DNA of 64,000 bases. Origin: Sphagnum magellanicum (Eukaryota; Streptophyta; Sphagnopsida; Sphagnales; Sphagnaceae). The position numbers and the translations under genes were made by a program. The notes beneath the pieces were generated by a model, which saw only the letters and a program-made list of their open reading frames with translations, made no database searches and had not been told where the DNA came from. The stretch's first letter is position 1, and every line of letters starts with the position of its first letter. This document shows positions 61,414 through 64,000 of the stretch, one piece after another. The stretch spans positions 16,864,001 to 16,928,000 of the forward strand of contig CM038920.1 in the NCBI GenBank assembly GCA_021904315.1. Direction: 5' to 3'.

Positions 61414-62256
61414 CAATGTCGGGTGATTTTCACCCGTCTGTTAAAAATCAACATCGATTTTTAGTTTAGTTTTCAGTGAGAAACAACTAATGAAAATCAA
61501 CAATGAAAATCACCATGCAAAATGGACTAAAATTTCTCATTAGAGGTGAAAACCGCCTAGTGAAAATTGCTTAGGTATTCATTTGGCATCCAATTTGAAA
61601 ACCAAACCAATTCTCACACTTTGAAAAAGGTCTAGTTCTCATGGTAAAAAATAAATAATAAAAAATAAAAAAGTTTAAGTTTTTAAAAACCTAAAGTTAC
61701 CAATTATTGAAGCGTCCGCCATAATAAATGAGGATTTAACCAAATTTGTTTATTGGACGATCATAAAGCTAAATATTTTTTAATATCCTATTACTTTTTA
61801 GGTACCTCTAGAAGCACATAGTTTAAAGTTGGTGAACAATGTTTTTTTCGCCTACTTTTTTGGTGAAGTTTTTGAAAAGAAAACCTTTTGAGCTTGTCGT
61901 AAGTTATTTTCAAGTTTTGCAATAGTGCGAAGTTTTGCACTAGAAAAATGCTAATTGTACTTTAAAAGAAACACAAAAACTAAAAAAATGTATATATATA
62001 TATATATATATATAACAAAGAACCAAGATTTGTGAAAACCAACTTGTGATAATTGTCCCTAAAAATCAGCAATTCAAAATTCTATGAAAATTACTTACCT
62101 TGAAAATCACCTAGCCAATTTTTTTTGTAATTTTGAAAACTAGGGTGGTTCTCCAAATGGGAATTATTTTTTATAGAACGATGGTAGTTTTTAGAACTTG
62201 CCCAAAAAATTTGAAATTGACAATTCTCACGAAAAAATGAGAACCACCCAACACTA
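61414..62256. mobile_element. 843-bp non-autonomous hAT-type element nested in the hAT pseudogene
   Basis: The left end CAATGTCGGGTGATTTTCA (61414-61432) and the reverse complement of the right end, TAGTGTTGGGTGGTTCTCA (ending 62256), match at 14 of 19 positions; all five differences are transitions. Flanking 8-mers TTATTAAC (61406-61413) and TCATTGAC (62257-62264) match at 6 of 8, again with transitions only. Removing the element with one duplication copy rejoins the interrupted transposase. The termini resemble those of the 363-bp MITE at 29794. No coding capacity is seen. Confidence 0.75.
61991..62014. repeat. (TA)12 microsatellite
   Basis: A run of TA dinucleotides inside the 843-bp nested hAT-type element. 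Confidence 0.9.
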
Positions 62257-63110
62257 TCATTGACCATGTACATGACCCATATCACAAATTATTGTAAACA
62301 TTTTGTCTTTTATTGTCATCACTCGTGTTTCAAACCAATCAAGGGGGTCATTAGTTGTTGAATGATGCCTTACATGCAACCATATCCATGAGCTTTTAAA
62401 TTAAAGGAAAAATGAACCATCTTGCTATTTTGGATTATTGGATTATGATGATGATTCAAACTTAAATATTGAGTCGGGGACTTTTGCAATGAACATGAAG
62501 AAGGAAGTTTGTGGGGTCATTAACTATTTCTTTTCCTTCTTGACAAAATATGATGAGGATAATGTACACAATTTGTTACCCCTATTATCAAATCCTAAAT
62601 TCAAAAGTTTGAAATTGATTTTTTTTTTAAATGGTTAGGAACAAGGGGTTACCATAGCTTAATAGTATGATAGGAGATCCTTGTTTTTTATGTTCTTCAG
62701 GTCTTACCATCATGTGCATCCATTATTTGAAACTAAACATCTTTTTGCTGACAAACTTTGCCAACAAAAGTGATGAAAATAGTAGTTTGGATATTTTTGA
62801 AATTGTAATAAGAACTAATGAACTTGTAAAGGAACTTGTTAATTAGGAATTGTTGATATTTCAAAGATATCAAGTGAATGTGAAAGACATTAAGTGTTTT
62901 TTGGAATGGTGAAAAAACATGAATCCATGTTCCCAACTATTGGGTTTTTAGTTTGACAAATATTGGGGATTGTAAGTTCTCAAATTGAAACTAAAAAAAT
63001 CATTTCTTTGGCTAGTATATTCACCAATTTGAGGAGATGCTAGTTGCAATTAAATAAACTTGATAAGTTTATTTAAGAATTAGCTAAATGATGCAAGGGT
63101 TGGTTGTAAG

Positions 63111-64000
63111 GCTCCTTCTAATTGATTGATTTTGAAATAAACTTAAAGAAATAATTAAATGGTTTTGAAGGTTCATTTGAGTGAGATGAATTGAAAGAAA
63201 ACTAATCTAATGTTTTTTGCCGTGAGTAGGTTATATTTTAAAATGTGATCGTATATTTTTGTTCTAGATATTCAATCTTTGTAATGAAGTTTGCTAGTTT
63301 TTTCTTGGCTTACGAAAAAATTGAAAATTTACAAAATATGTTTATATAAAGGCTAAAATCTTAAATTGATGTTAAAGAACCATTTAAATATAATCAACTA
63401 ACTTGAATGAAATAAAAACCAATTTTGAAAAACCAAACTTGCACGAGGAAAAAAATTGTGAAGGATATTAAAATTGAATTTTTTTTCAATATAACCATTT
63501 TCATTCCTTGATTATAAAAATGTAAAAAATTAGATCACTTAGTTATTGAAAAAACTTAATAGTTTTTCCCAACATTAGTTAAACCAAAATTGGTAGGTTT
63601 CTTGGTTTGGAATGTTAAACCTACGAGGTTCAAGTTCATGTTATTATGGTGTAAACATGAATTGCCACCCTTTTGTTGGAACTAACACACAAAGTGGATT
63701 GTGGAATTAATGTTTTGTTAGAATTAAAATCGAAACCAAACCCTTGAAAAAAATATCTTGAATATAGGTTCAAGTTTTGTGTGTAAGCAAATCTGTGAAA
63801 AGGAAACACCACACCACTAGCTTTCCAAAAGCATCCCCAGTCGGAATTATGATGTTATACCTTTGGTATGAGAGATCCCTCAATGAGTATAGCTTTCACC
63901 TATATAAATTTTTTGAGTTCTCACCTTAATAATTAACCAGTGAATTTAATGATTTCGATTTACAATTTTAGTTTCACAAATGTTTATAAACTAAATCCTA
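63111..64000. other. AT-rich 3' flank of hAT copy 2
   Basis: No gene, repeat or transposon terminus recognised in the last 0.9 kb. The right terminal repeat of the autonomous hAT element, if it survives, would be expected here or beyond the window. Confidence 0.3.

Larger units (their letters stand above)
60380..63110 (+). pseudogene. hAT superfamily transposase pseudogene (copy 2), with two nested insertions
   Basis: A dead transposase of the same superfamily as the 11.8-kb copy but clearly diverged from it. In order, across frames: PKHITIG; AYVKDERSNLNT (about 60603); an ESFQRTCFG block with the conserved Cys (about 60700); then LNTIIK, interrupted by a MITE (60909-61211) and resuming at IR. 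Next come a decayed intron (61225-61316, donor GT intact, acceptor AG now AC), FANKEIIFQE, a second insertion (61414-62256), then QTNQGGH*LLNDALHATIS (62325 on), DYDDDSNLNIESGTFAMNMK (62441), INYFFSFLTKYDED and FKSLKL. The dimerisation region (about 62915-63070) keeps FPTIGFLV, QILGIVSSQIET and LASIFTNLRRC in order. Many stops and frameshifts exclude activity. The N-terminal zinc-finger region was not found. Confidence 0.8.

Overview
This looks like nuclear DNA of a land plant. It holds three intact protein genes, all with clean GT-AG introns: two class II homeodomain-leucine zipper (HD-Zip II) transcription factors and one type I pectin methylesterase (PME) with its inhibitor-like pro-domain. 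These families and plant-type (TTTAGGG) telomere-like motifs point to a plant. Short introns (171-364 nt), GC-richer CAG/CTG-laden exons and long AT-rich gene-empty spaces filled with decayed DNA transposons would fit a large, gene-poor genome. I cannot name the species; a non-angiosperm is only a guess.

Layout. An HD-Zip II gene lies on the minus strand at 0.9-2.8 kb. A gap of about 36 kb without a recognisable intact gene follows. It contains a hAT transposase pseudogene (11.8-13.7 kb), a pogo/CENP-B-like DDE_1 transposase pseudogene (17.0-18.7 kb), a GC-rich island (21.8-22.3 kb), a hAT-type MITE (29.8-30.2 kb) and many small tandem duplications. The second HD-Zip II gene (38.7-40.4 kb, plus strand) has the same four-exon structure as the first, and the two point away from each other. 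A CACTA-type foldback MITE sits at 41.9-42.2 kb, followed by about 10 kb of degenerate repeats. The PME gene (52.7-55.0 kb, minus) has a GA/CA-microsatellite-rich upstream region. The right end carries a second hAT pseudogene (60.4-63.1 kb).

The 60.4-63.1 kb hAT relic is a small excavation site. It is interrupted by two smaller elements, a 303-bp MITE with perfect 8-bp target-site duplications and an 843-bp hAT-type element whose target-site duplications differ only by transitions. Removing each element in thought rejoins the interrupted transposase reading frame. Both hAT pseudogenes also keep an intron at the same codon.

Functionally the HD-Zip II pair are predicted DNA-binding regulators (the class binds CAAT(C/G)ATTG-like sites). 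The PME is a predicted cell-wall enzyme that de-esterifies homogalacturonan. Nothing in the sequence ties the PME to the HD-Zip genes. I found no convincing tRNA, rRNA, CRISPR array, viral gene or new multi-gene system. The most unusual material is the divergent HD-Zip II pair with altered CPSCE motifs and the nested transposon stratigraphy.
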